Shown piece by piece: positions 25,338 through 34,400 of a stretch of 64,000 nt of DNA (positions within the stretch are counted from its first letter, which is position 1; the number at the start of each line of letters is the position of its first letter). The stretch lies in the NCBI RefSeq assembly GCF_004798665.1, contig NZ_CP039292.1, positions 1,364,001-1,428,000 on the forward strand. Direction: 5' to 3'. The stretch is from Actinomyces procaprae. Lineage in GTDB: Bacteria > Actinomycetota > Actinomycetes > Actinomycetales > Actinomycetaceae. Under the pieces are notes generated by a model, which was not told where the DNA came from, made no database searches, and saw only the letters and a list, made by a program, of their open reading frames with translations. The position numbers were made by a program, and so were the translations under genes.

Positions 25338-26203
25338 ACAGCTCCACAGCCATGGCCGCCCTGCTGGCCGGTGCGCTCATCGGCACCGGGCTGTTCCTGC
25401 TGATCGCCTTCGCCCTGGGCGCTGACCCCCTGCCCGCCCGCGTTCCGGGGGCCGACGGCGGACGGCAGCTGCTCGCCGGCCGCCCGCTGCGTCGGTTCAT
25501 CCTGGCCGGCGGCGTCACCGTCGCCGTGCTGGTGCTGACTCGCTGGATCGTACTGGCGGCGGCCGGCGGCGTGTTGGTGGTGGTATGGCCGCTGCTGTTC
25601 GGCGGCGCCCGCCAGGAGCGGGAGGCGGCGGCCAGAATCGAGGCGCTGGCGACTTGGGCGGAGTCCTTGCGCGACACGATCGCCGGAGCCGTCGGCCTGG
25701 AACAGGCCATCCCCGCCACCGTCTACGCCGCGGCCCCGGTTATTCGCGAGGACCTGGCGCTGCTGGCCGACCGGATGCGCGTGCGCGTGCCCCTGGCCAC
25801 CGCCCTGCGCCAGTTCGCCGACGACCTCGACGACCCGACCGCCGACCTGATCGTATCGGCGCTGATCATGAACTCGCGGCTGCGCGGCCCCGGGCTGCGC
25901 CAGCTGCTGGGCTCGCTGGCCGACACGGCCCGCGCCGAGCTGGACATGCGCCAGCGCGTCTCCGCCTCCCGCGCCGGGACCCGGCGCTCGGCCCAGATCG
26001 TCGTGGTGTTCTCCGTGATCGTCATGCTGGGGCTCGCACTGTTCAACCGGAGCTTCGTGGAGCCCTACGCCAGCGCGCAGGGCCAGCTGGTCCTGCTGGT
26101 GGTGGTCGGACTGTTCACCGTGGGCCTGATGTGGATGCGGCACCTTGCCGGCGTGGTGCTCCCACGCCGTTTCCTGACCGTCACGAACGGGGGCGCCGCA
26201 TGA
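25334..26203 (+). CDS. tadB: TadB-like inner-membrane platform protein
   Basis: A 289-aa type II secretion F-domain protein. Membrane helices lie near residues 8-30, 60-95, 230-250 and 255-275. The cytoplasmic GspF-type domain between them has SLRDTIAGAVGLEQAIP. Together with TadC it forms the platform on which CpaF acts. ATG 25334 overlaps the cpaF stop (ATGA); the upstream frame is not family-like. The downstream gene also overlaps by 4 bp. Confidence 0.88.
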   Translation: MNSSTAMAALLAGALIGTGLFLLIAFALGADPLPARVPGADGGRQLLAGRPLRRFILAGGVTVAVLVLTRWIVLAAAGGVLVVVWPLLFGGARQEREAAARIEALATWAESLRDTIAGAVGLEQAIPATVYAAAPVIREDLALLADRMRVRVPLATALRQFADDLDDPTADLIVSALIMNSRLRGPGLRQLLGSLADTARAELDMRQRVSASRAGTRRSAQIVVVFSVIVMLGLALFNRSFVEPYASAQGQLVLLVVVGLFTVGLMWMRHLAGVVLPRRFLTVTNGGAA

Positions 26204-27123
26204 GCATCTGGATCCTGGTAGGCGGCGCCGTCAGCGGTGCCGGGCTGCTCCTGCTGGCGGTGCTCATCGCTCCGCCGCGTATCCAGCCCGCACCCGCACT
26301 GGCCGAGCTGGACACGCTGCGGGACGAGACCAGGCTGCGCCGCGACGCCCGGCGCCTCAACCCCGCCGAGCGCGCCCTGCCCGACTGGCTCGACACGGTC
26401 GGCTTCCGTGCGGCAGCGCTACTGCGGCGCACCGGAATCGACCTGGGGTCCCTGAGCGCCGACCTGGCCGTCATGGGCAGGTCCCTGGAACGGCACCTGG
26501 TGACCTCGCTGCTGTACGGGCTGGTCGCATTCACCGCACCGCTGGCCCTGGTGGGGGCGGCAACCGCGCTCGGAACGATCACCTCCTGGGAGACCCCGGT
26601 CCTGGCGTGCATCGTGCTCGGCCTGCTGGCCCTGATCCTGCCCACTGCCCGGTTGCGCGGGCAGGCCGACGAGGCGCGCCGCGACTTCCGGCACGTGGTG
26701 GGCTCCTACCTGGACCTGGTGTCAATGTCCCTGGCCGCCGGCCGGGGCGTGCCCGAGGCCCTCGACGCGGCCTCGACCCTGTCCGACGACCCGGCCATGG
26801 TGCGCATCCGTGACGCCCTGGCCGCAGCTCGCCTGCGCGGCGAGACCCCCTGGGCCGCCATGGGCGGCCTCGGGGACCAGCTGCGGATCGACGAGCTGCG
26901 CGACCTGTCGGCCGCGCTCGGGCTCGTCGCCGAGGACGGGGCCAAGATCCGCGAGTCACTGGCCGCCAGGGCCACCAGCATGCGGCGGCGCGAACTGGCC
27001 GACGCCGAGGGCAAGGCCGGGGAGAGCTCCGAATCCATGCTGGTGGCCCAGCTCATCATCGCCATGGGCTTCATCGTGTTCCTCGTCTACCCGGCCCTCG
27101 CCGGGATCATGGGCGGCACGTGA
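26200..27123 (+). CDS. tadC: TadC-like inner-membrane platform protein
   Basis: A 307-aa F-domain protein with an N-terminal helix (about 4-25), a central helix pair (about 108-150) and a C-terminal helix (VAQLIIAMGFIVFLVYPALA). The GspF-type domain includes YLDLVSMSLAAGRGVPEALD. It partners TadB. ATG 26200 overlaps the tadB stop by 4 bp. A 55-bp gap to the pilin gene follows; this is the only sizeable gap in the operon and holds the pilin ribosome site. Confidence 0.88.
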   Translation: MSIWILVGGAVSGAGLLLLAVLIAPPRIQPAPALAELDTLRDETRLRRDARRLNPAERALPDWLDTVGFRAAALLRRTGIDLGSLSADLAVMGRSLERHLVTSLLYGLVAFTAPLALVGAATALGTITSWETPVLACIVLGLLALILPTARLRGQADEARRDFRHVVGSYLDLVSMSLAAGRGVPEALDAASTLSDDPAMVRIRDALAAARLRGETPWAAMGGLGDQLRIDELRDLSAALGLVAEDGAKIRESLAARATSMRRRELADAEGKAGESSESMLVAQLIIAMGFIVFLVYPALAGIMGGT

Positions 27124-27178
27124 CGCTCCCGGCATGACCCGATCCGCCAAGAAAACAACCCTGCAGAAAGGAACGGAC

Positions 27179-27439
27179 ATGCTCCGTCTTATGTGCGCAC
27201 TTCAAGTCATCGCCGGTGACCTCACCGGCACGATCCGAGGCCGTCTGGGCACTCGCGACGGCGAGAGAGGAGCCTCTACGGTCGAATGGGTGATCATCAC
27301 CGGATTCCTCATCGTGCTGGCGGCCCTGGTAGGCCGGGTCGTCTACGGGCTCGTCCAGGACGCCTCCTCCAACCTCGAAGTGCCTACAATCGGCAACAAC
27401 GGTGGCGGCGCCGGTGGCGGGAACGGGGACAAGCCCTGA
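27179..27439 (+). CDS. flp: Flp-type pilin
   Basis: An 86-aa prepilin. A class III signal is visible: GERG|ASTVEWVIITGFLIVLAA, with cleavage expected after Gly 31 and Glu at +5 (residue 36) of the mature protein, then a hydrophobic helix. The mature C-terminus is short and ends in a Gly/Asn-rich tail (GNNGGGAGGGNGDKP). ATG 27179 follows AAAGGA at suitable spacing; ATG 27134 in the same frame is possible but less well placed. No TadV/CpaA prepilin peptidase gene is in the window, so processing depends on one elsewhere. Confidence 0.85.
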   Translation: MLRLMCALQVIAGDLTGTIRGRLGTRDGERGASTVEWVIITGFLIVLAALVGRVVYGLVQDASSNLEVPTIGNNGGGAGGGNGDKP

Positions 27440-27441
27440 CC

Positions 27442-27852
27442 ATGTCTGCCTGGATTTGCAAGCGACTGCGGGAGGAGACCGGCGCCTCCTCGGTGGAGCT
27501 CCTGGTCTTCTTTCCGCTGCTGATGCTCATCATCCTCGTCACCGTGCAGGTCGCACTGTCCTGGTACGGCAATGAGGTGGCCATCGCCACCGCCCGGGAA
27601 ACGGCCCGGGTGGTGCGCGAGGGCGCCGCCACCCAGGCGGAGCTCGCCCAGGCGGAGGCCGACGGCGCCCAGTACGCCACTCGTGTGGGCGGAGGCCGCG
27701 CGCTCACCGACGTCGACGTGCACATCGCCTTAGACGGGGAACAGGCGCGGATCATCGTCACCGGCACCTCCATGGACATCATCGCCGGACTCGCCCCCGG
27801 CATCGAGGCAACCGTCACCGCACCGATCGAGACCTTCCGGGAGGACACATGA
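27442..27852 (+). CDS. tadE: TadE-like pseudopilin
   Basis: A 136-aa protein with a prepilin-like N-terminus: TG|ASSVELLVFFPLLMLIILV (cleavage after about Gly 14, Glu at +5). A TadE-type soluble domain with VAIATARETARVVREGAAT follows. Minor pseudopilins of this type are needed for Tad pilus assembly. It starts 2 bp after the pilin stop and overlaps the next gene by 4 bp. Confidence 0.85.
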   Translation: MSAWICKRLREETGASSVELLVFFPLLMLIILVTVQVALSWYGNEVAIATARETARVVREGAATQAELAQAEADGAQYATRVGGGRALTDVDVHIALDGEQARIIVTGTSMDIIAGLAPGIEATVTAPIETFREDT

Positions 27853-28280
27853 CCAGCGCTCCTCGTACCGCATCCGGGCGCCGGCGACGCGGCGAGCGCG
27901 GCACCATGTCGGTGGAGATGGTCGTGATCGCTCCGGCCCTGCTGATGATCGTCATGCTTGTGGTGGCCGCAGGGCGCTGGGTCTCCGCCGAGGGCATGAC
28001 TCAGGCCGCGGCGCGCGACGCTGCCCGCGCCGCCTCCATGGAGCGCTCCGCCGGCATGGCGGCCAGCGCGGCCGCGGCCAGCCTGGCGGCGGCCGACACC
28101 GCCAACGCCGAGTGCAGCTCCGCCACCGACGTGTCCGACTTCTCCCGGGGAGGCACGGTGAAGGTCACCGTCAGCTGCCGGGTGCGCCTGGCCGACCTCG
28201 GCCTGGTGTTCCTGCCCGGCACCACCACCGTCACCTCCACCTCGATCTCGCCGGTCGACACTTGGAGGGGAACCCGATGA
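27849..28280 (+). CDS. TadE/TadF-like pseudopilin
   Basis: A 143-aa protein with a basic start and a prepilin-like site RG|TMSVEMVVIAPALLMIVM (Glu at +5 of the mature form). The following domain resembles TadE/TadF (MTQAAARDAARAASMERS, with a later Cys pair in ECSS and VSCRV). It is the second of three tandem minor pilins and overlaps both neighbours by 4 bp. It is distinguished from the preceding gene only by order and sequence; the specific TadF role is inferred. Confidence 0.82.
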   Translation: MTSAPRTASGRRRRGERGTMSVEMVVIAPALLMIVMLVVAAGRWVSAEGMTQAAARDAARAASMERSAGMAASAAAASLAAADTANAECSSATDVSDFSRGGTVKVTVSCRVRLADLGLVFLPGTTTVTSTSISPVDTWRGTR

Positions 28281-28705
28281 GGACACGCACCCACGAACGC
28301 GGCTCTACATCGGTGTTCGCGGTGATCGTGGCCGCCGTGCTCATGGCGCTGGCCGGACTGTGTGTTGACGGCGGCAAGGTCCTCAATGCCCGTGCCACCC
28401 TGACCGACACCGCCGAACAAGCCGCCCGCGCCGGCGCCCAGGAGATCTCCGCCGGCTCCATGCGCGGTACTGCCGGCGTCAGCCTCGACGCGACGGCCGC
28501 CCGCACGGCGGCCGGCAGGCACCTCACCGCCTCGGGCATCAGCGTCGACAGCTTCACCGTCGCCACAACCGGTCAGGAGGTGGTGGTCACCCTGGAGGAG
28601 GACGTGCCCACCACCATGCTTCGCATCGTGGGCGTGGATTCCGTGCACGTGAGCGCCACCGGCAACGCCCGTGCCGCTGTCGGCATCAACCAGGAGGAAT
28701 CGTGA
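28277..28705 (+). CDS. TadG-like pilus assembly protein
   Basis: A 142-aa protein with one N-terminal hydrophobic segment after ERGSTSVFAVIVAAVLMALA and then CVDGGKVLNARATLTDTAEQ, the pattern of the TadG/flp-assembly N-terminal domain. Unlike its two neighbours it lacks Glu at +5 of the predicted mature form, so it may be a membrane-anchored component rather than a processed pseudopilin. It is much shorter than full TadG proteins, having only the N-terminal module plus a small domain. It overlaps the BTAD gene by 4 bp. Confidence 0.78.
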   Translation: MRTRTHERGSTSVFAVIVAAVLMALAGLCVDGGKVLNARATLTDTAEQAARAGAQEISAGSMRGTAGVSLDATAARTAAGRHLTASGISVDSFTVATTGQEVVVTLEEDVPTTMLRIVGVDSVHVSATGNARAAVGINQEES

Positions 28706-31434
28706 CACCGACGCTTCAACGGACGCCACCGGGGCCGGCCCGCTTCCGCTCCCCGACACCGGAGCAGCGCGAGCCCGTGTGGCGCTCCATCCTGTCCGTC
28801 CTCGTGCTCGCGACCGTCATCATCGGCCTGCCCTGCCTCCTGCTCTGGCAGGCGGGGCCGCCGCCGTTGCCGCAGCACCTGGACGTCTCCGTCTTGACTC
28901 GTGCGGTAACTGCCGAGACCGTGCTCGGGGTACTGACCTGGGTGGTGTGGCTCGCCTGGTTGCAGTTCACGGCATGCACCGTGGTCGAGGTCGCCTCCGC
29001 GCTGCGCGGGCGCGGCCTGCCCGCGCACGTGCCGCTGGCCGGCGGCACCCAGGTGCTCGTGCGCCGCCTGGTCGCCTCCGCGCTCGTCCTGGGCGCAGTC
29101 GCCGCCCCCGCCGCCGCGGCCGAACCGGTCACCGCACCGGAGCCGCCCCCGATCGCGGCCGTGCAGGCACACGGCGCCGTCGACGCGGCCCCGGCCGCAC
29201 TGAGCCGGGACGCGGGCCCAGCCGAAAGCAGCCCAGACGCTCACACGCAGGCGACAGCTCCTGCGGACCAGGCACAATCCGTGCGCTACATGCTCGGCGA
29301 CACCGAGTTGCCGAGCGACATCGGCTCCGCGCTCCTCGGGCAGCGCGTGTACATAGTCCAGCCGCCCGCCGGCCGCTACCACGACAACATGTGGGACATC
29401 GCCGAGCGCACCCTGGGAGACGGCCGCGCCTACCAGCAGATCTACGACCTGAACGTCGGCCGGGTTCAGCCCGACGGACGCTCCCTCGAACTCGCCCGGC
29501 TCATCCAGCCGGGGTGGTACCTGATCGTGCCCGAATCCGCGCAGAACGTCGAACGCGTCGTCGCCGTTCCCGTCGATGAGACCGCCCAGACGCAGGCGGA
29601 TGCCGCCGCCGGGAGCGGTTCGTCGGCGGGACCCGCCGATGGGGCCGCGGCCTCCGACAGCTCCAACCAGGCGGTTGCCGCGGTGCCGGATGTTCCTCCT
29701 GCCCAGATGCCCGCGATCGGCGCCCTCATGGCTGCCACCCTCACCGCGATCCTCGCAGACCGGCGACGTCGCTCCCTGGGGGGCGCGCCCGGAGACGACG
29801 CCCTTGAGCTTGCTCGGCTCATGCGCGTGGGAGCCGATCCGCAGCGCTCGGACCGGCTGAACCGGATCCTGCGCAGCCTCGATACCCTGCCCGGTAAACC
29901 GGTGCCCTACGCCGTCGTCATCGACGACGCCGCATGCCGGCTCCTCCTGCCGCGCCCGCTCCCGCAACCTCCGGAGCCCTGGACCACTAACGACGGCGGC
30001 GCCACGTGGAGCCTGGCGGCAGGCGCAGAGCCGGTATCCTCCGGCAACGGCACGACAAGCGACATTTCTCCCGGCTGTACGGGACTGGTGACCATCGGCC
30101 GTGATGAGCACGGAGCCGACATCCTTATCAACCTCGGTGCGGTCGACGGCGACGTGGTGGTCGGGGGAGAACCCACCGCCGCTGCCGAACTGGTCGCCGC
30201 CCTGGCACTCGAGCTGTGCACCAATCCGTGGTCGCAAGCCGCCTCCGTGATCACCGTGGGCCTGCCCACCGCCCTGGGACGCATTGTCGGCGAGCGGATG
30301 CGCACAGCAGCTGACCTGGACGAGGTTGCGGCCGCCTACCCGCCGGCACCCGCTGACGTCCTGGACGGGCGCCACCGCGGCGAGCAGGTGTTCGTCCTCG
30401 CGGCAGGCCCGGACACTGCTACGCCGGGACAGCACGGCTTCAACCTCATCCGCACCGGCCGGGCCGACGACGCCCGTTGGCGAATCGACCTCGACTCATC
30501 CGGAACCGCCCGCATCGACCCGCTGGGCGTAGCCGTGACCGCGACGAGAGCCACCGAGCCGGAACTCGACGGGCTGGTGGGGCTGCTCGCTCCCGCGGCC
30601 CCCCTGCCCCCAGGGGACGATTCGCGCCCACCAATTCCGGACCCGCCCCAGCCCCCGCTGTCCGCGGCGGCACTGCGCACCGCCGCAGTCAGGATTCTGG
30701 TGCTCGGTCCCGCCGCCGTCGAAGCGCCTCGACCGGTAGAGCCCGAGCGCCTCGACCTGCTGACCGAGGCGGCGGTCTGCCTGGCCCTACATCCCGAGGG
30801 CATCAGGCCCGAGACCCTGGGCGCCATGCTCTGGCCCCTCGGCGTCACCGGCGACGTGGTCGCCGCGACGGTCGGGCGCCTGCGCAACTGGTTCGGCAAC
30901 GACTCCCAGGGCATCCCGCATGTGCGTGAGGACGTGGATGGCCGACTGATACTCGGCCCGGACGTGGTCTGCGACTGGGACGTGCTGCGCTCGCTGCTGT
31001 ACGCGTCCCGCCGCAGCGATCTTCACGACGAGGTGGGGCTACTACTCGACGCCCTGCGCCTGGTGCGCGGGCAGGTGGACTCCGAGCTGCCGCACGGCCG
31101 GTACAGCTGGCTCGCCAGGGTGCGCACCGCCCGCGAGGCCGATGCACTCATCACCGACGCCGCGCACCGCGTCTTCCAGATCCTGCACGACACCGACCCC
31201 GACGGGGCGGCGCTCGCGGTGGGTACGGGGCTGAAGGTTGTTGACCTTGACCAGCGGCTGTGGCGCGACCGGCTGAGGCTCGCGGCGGTACGCGGCCGCG
31301 ACGAGCTGCTCGCCGAGCTCGACGTACTGCTGGACGCCGCCGGCGCTGAGGACGTCATGCACGTGGATCCGGCCACAGCGGCACTGGTTGAGGAGCTCGC
31401 CCCCGGCGCCTCTGTCCGACGTACAACGGCCTGA
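28702..31434 (+). CDS. Membrane-bound LysM and BTAD-type regulator-like protein
   Basis: A 910-aa protein. N-terminal membrane segments lie near residues 31-52, 72-98 and 115-133. An external Ala/Pro stretch leads to a LysM-like domain (about 224-275, MWDIAERTLGDGRAYQQIYD, then IQPGWYLIVP). A further hydrophobic segment is near 335-352 (AIGALMAATLTAILA). The C-terminal ~230 residues hold a winged-helix-like part (GIRPETLGAMLWPLGV) and a BTAD-like helical repeat domain. The layout suggests a cell-wall-sensing protein with cytoplasmic SARP-like output. The GTG start overlaps the tadG-like gene, so it is made with the pilus genes; DNA binding is unproven. Confidence 0.78.
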   Translation: MTPTLQRTPPGPARFRSPTPEQREPVWRSILSVLVLATVIIGLPCLLLWQAGPPPLPQHLDVSVLTRAVTAETVLGVLTWVVWLAWLQFTACTVVEVASALRGRGLPAHVPLAGGTQVLVRRLVASALVLGAVAAPAAAAEPVTAPEPPPIAAVQAHGAVDAAPAALSRDAGPAESSPDAHTQATAPADQAQSVRYMLGDTELPSDIGSALLGQRVYIVQPPAGRYHDNMWDIAERTLGDGRAYQQIYDLNVGRVQPDGRSLELARLIQPGWYLIVPESAQNVERVVAVPVDETAQTQADAAAGSGSSAGPADGAAASDSSNQAVAAVPDVPPAQMPAIGALMAATLTAILADRRRRSLGGAPGDDALELARLMRVGADPQRSDRLNRILRSLDTLPGKPVPYAVVIDDAACRLLLPRPLPQPPEPWTTNDGGATWSLAAGAEPVSSGNGTTSDISPGCTGLVTIGRDEHGADILINLGAVDGDVVVGGEPTAAAELVAALALELCTNPWSQAASVITVGLPTALGRIVGERMRTAADLDEVAAAYPPAPADVLDGRHRGEQVFVLAAGPDTATPGQHGFNLIRTGRADDARWRIDLDSSGTARIDPLGVAVTATRATEPELDGLVGLLAPAAPLPPGDDSRPPIPDPPQPPLSAAALRTAAVRILVLGPAAVEAPRPVEPERLDLLTEAAVCLALHPEGIRPETLGAMLWPLGVTGDVVAATVGRLRNWFGNDSQGIPHVREDVDGRLILGPDVVCDWDVLRSLLYASRRSDLHDEVGLLLDALRLVRGQVDSELPHGRYSWLARVRTAREADALITDAAHRVFQILHDTDPDGAALAVGTGLKVVDLDQRLWRDRLRLAAVRGRDELLAELDVLLDAAGAEDVMHVDPATAALVEELAPGASVRRTTA

Positions 31435-31450
31435 CCCTCCCGGAGCTCCC

Positions 31451-34400
31451 ATGCGCGTACTACTGAGTGTTCAGCCCGACCCTGCCGATGGAAGGCTGCC
31501 GGGCGACTTCATCGTCACGGCACAACCGGAGTCCACGGTCAGTGAATTGGCGCAGGCCCTGGACCGCGCCCTGGGCGGACGTGCCGAGTCGACGCCGGAA
31601 CAGCCACTCCAGCTTGTCGTCGAGCGGCAGGAAGCCACAGGCGATTCCAGTCATGCGGCGCCGTCCCTGTGGCGGGGAACCACCCGCCTGGATCCGCACA
31701 GGAGACTGGACGACGGTTCCGTCCACGATGGCATGACGCTGGGGCTGGGAGGTCCCGCAGCGGACGGGCTCGAACCTGAAGGCGTCGTCGAACTGCGCGT
31801 CATCTCCGGTCCTGGCGCGGGAACAGTGCGTCGCCTTGGTCTGGGGCGCTACACCATCGGCGGCGCCGGTGCCGACATCAGCCTGGAGAGGCAGGAGACC
31901 GGGGCACTGGTCGACCTGGTCGTGTTCTCCGGCGGTCGGGTGGTGCTGAGCCCACGCGACGAGGCCGCCGAGCGGCTCATGGACCCCGACCCCGCTCGTA
32001 AGCGCGCTCTGCCTGGACCACTGGTGCTCGGCCTCAAAAGGGAACCGGAACCGGAAAAGCGGCGTCGCCGACGTCATCGTCGGCGCCGTGCCCGCAAGCG
32101 GGACGACGCGGCCACGGTGCAGGCCCTGGAGGAGCAGGAGCCGGACGCCCCCCGCAGGTTCCTGGAACTGGACCGGCGCCCGCTGGTCCCCGACACCGCC
32201 TGGAATGACGGCGCGGTGCTTGCGGTTGGACGCACCCAGCTGACCATCGGGCCGGTGCCCGCCGCGGACGCCGTGGCCACCCCCACTCCGGGCGCGCCCA
32301 CCATCGACTTCAACCGACCGCCGCGCCTGGCCCGTCCCACTCGAGAACGGACCTTCACCCTGCCGCGCGAACCGCAGCAGCCCCGCAAGCAGCCCTTCCC
32401 CCTCGCCCTGCTGATCTCGCCGCTGATCATGGGGGGCGGCATGTATCTGATCACCCACAGGACCGCGACGCTGCTGTTCGTGGTGCTGTCACCGATCCTG
32501 ATGCTGGCCAACCGCATGCAGGGCCGCTCCACGCGCAAGCGCGTCTACCAGGAGGACCTGGGCCGCTACCGGCGCCAGAAGGCCGACACCGAGGCCGCCG
32601 CCCATCGGGCCCTCCTGGACGAACGGGGACTGCGGCGCGGGGACCACCCGGACCCGGCCGAGATCCTGCTGCGAGCCACGGGCCCTCGTTCGGGGCTGTG
32701 GGAGCGCCGTCCCGGCGACCGCGACTGGCTGGATCTGCGGGTTGGCACCGCGGACGTGCCCAGCGAGGTGGTAGTCCAGGATCCCACACGCGCCTCCTAT
32801 GAGGAGCCACTGCGCTGGACCGTCCCTGACGTCCCGGTAACGGTAGGGCTCGGCAGGCTCGGCGTCGTCGGCGTTGCCGGGCAGGAACGCCACCGGACGG
32901 CCGCATGGCTGCTGGCCCAGGCCGCCGCCCTGCACTCTCCGGCGGAGTTGAACCTCGTCATCCTCGCCGACCCGGAGCGGGCGGATGCGGCCGAGGCGGA
33001 ATGGGACTGGGCACGCTGGCTGCCGCACCTGCGCACCCCTGAGGGCGTCGGCCCGCGCGCCCGCGTCGGGCTGGACGAGGAGACCGTGACGCGACGCGTC
33101 AACGAACTGCTCGCGATGATCGAGGCCGGCCGGGAGAAGGACGCCAAACGGGCACCCGGACGTCTGCTCGTCGTGCTGGACGGCGCCCGGGCGCTACGCC
33201 TGCTACCCGGCATGGTGCAAGTCCTGCGTGAGGGGCCGCAGCTGGGCATCCACCTGCTGTGCCTGGACGTCGACCGGACGGCCCTGCCGGAGGAGTGCCG
33301 CGCGGTGGTTGCCACCGGGCCGGGCCCGGCGGTCGTGGCCGAGACGGGCTGCGACGAGGTTGAGCAGATCGTGCTCGACCTGGTCCCCACGGGATGGTGC
33401 GAGCGGGTGGCCCGCGCCCTGGCCCCGATTCGAGACGTGTCTGCCGCGGGCGCGGAGGGAACCATCCCGACCAGTTCCAGGTTCCTGGACGTGGCCGGCA
33501 TACCCGAGCCCAGCGGCCAGGCCGTGCTACAGACCTGGCAGCGGGTGGGCCGCACCACGCGGGCCGTGATCGGCGAGGACGCGGAGGGGCTGTTCGCCGT
33601 GGACATTCGCGCCGACGGGCCGCACGCACTCGTCGCCGGCACTACCGGCTCGGGCAAGTCCGAGCTGCTGCAGACGCTGATCGCGTCCCTGTGCGTGGGC
33701 AACTCACCCGATGACATGACCTTCGTACTGGTCGACTACAAGGGTGGTGCCGCGTTCAAGGACTGCTCCCGTCTGCCCCACACAGTGGGCATGGTCACCG
33801 ACCTCGACGGGCACCTCACCGCCCGGGCGCTGGAGTCGTTGGGGGCTGAGCTGCGTCGTCGCGAGCTGCAACTCGCCGGCGCCGACGCCAAGGACATTGA
33901 GGACTACGTGGCGGCCATGGAGCCCGGAGACGAGCCCATGCCGAGGCTGATGATCATCATTGACGAGTTCGCCGCCCTGGTGGCCGAGCTGCCCGAGTTC
34001 GTCACCGGCCTGGTGGACATCGCCCGCCGTGGACGTTCCCTGGGCGTGCACCTGGTCCTGGCCACGCAGCGGCCTGCCGGTGTGGTCTCCGCCGAGATCA
34101 AGTCGAACACCAACCTGCGCATCGCCCTGCGCGTGACCGATGAGGCGGACTCCGACGACGTCATCGAATCGCCCGTCTCCGCCCAGATACCGCCATCCAT
34201 TCCCGGCCGCGCCTTCGCGCGCCTCGGGCATGCCAGCCTGCGCCAGTTCCAGGCCGCGCGCGTGGGGGGACGCCCCCGCGGCGCCGCCCCACAGGCGCCG
34301 CTGCGCGCCGGCCCGCTGACGCTGGCGGAGATGTCGCGCCCCGAGCCTGCCCCGCCCCAGCTGGAGGAGGACATCTCCATCCCCACCGACCTGGCCACGC

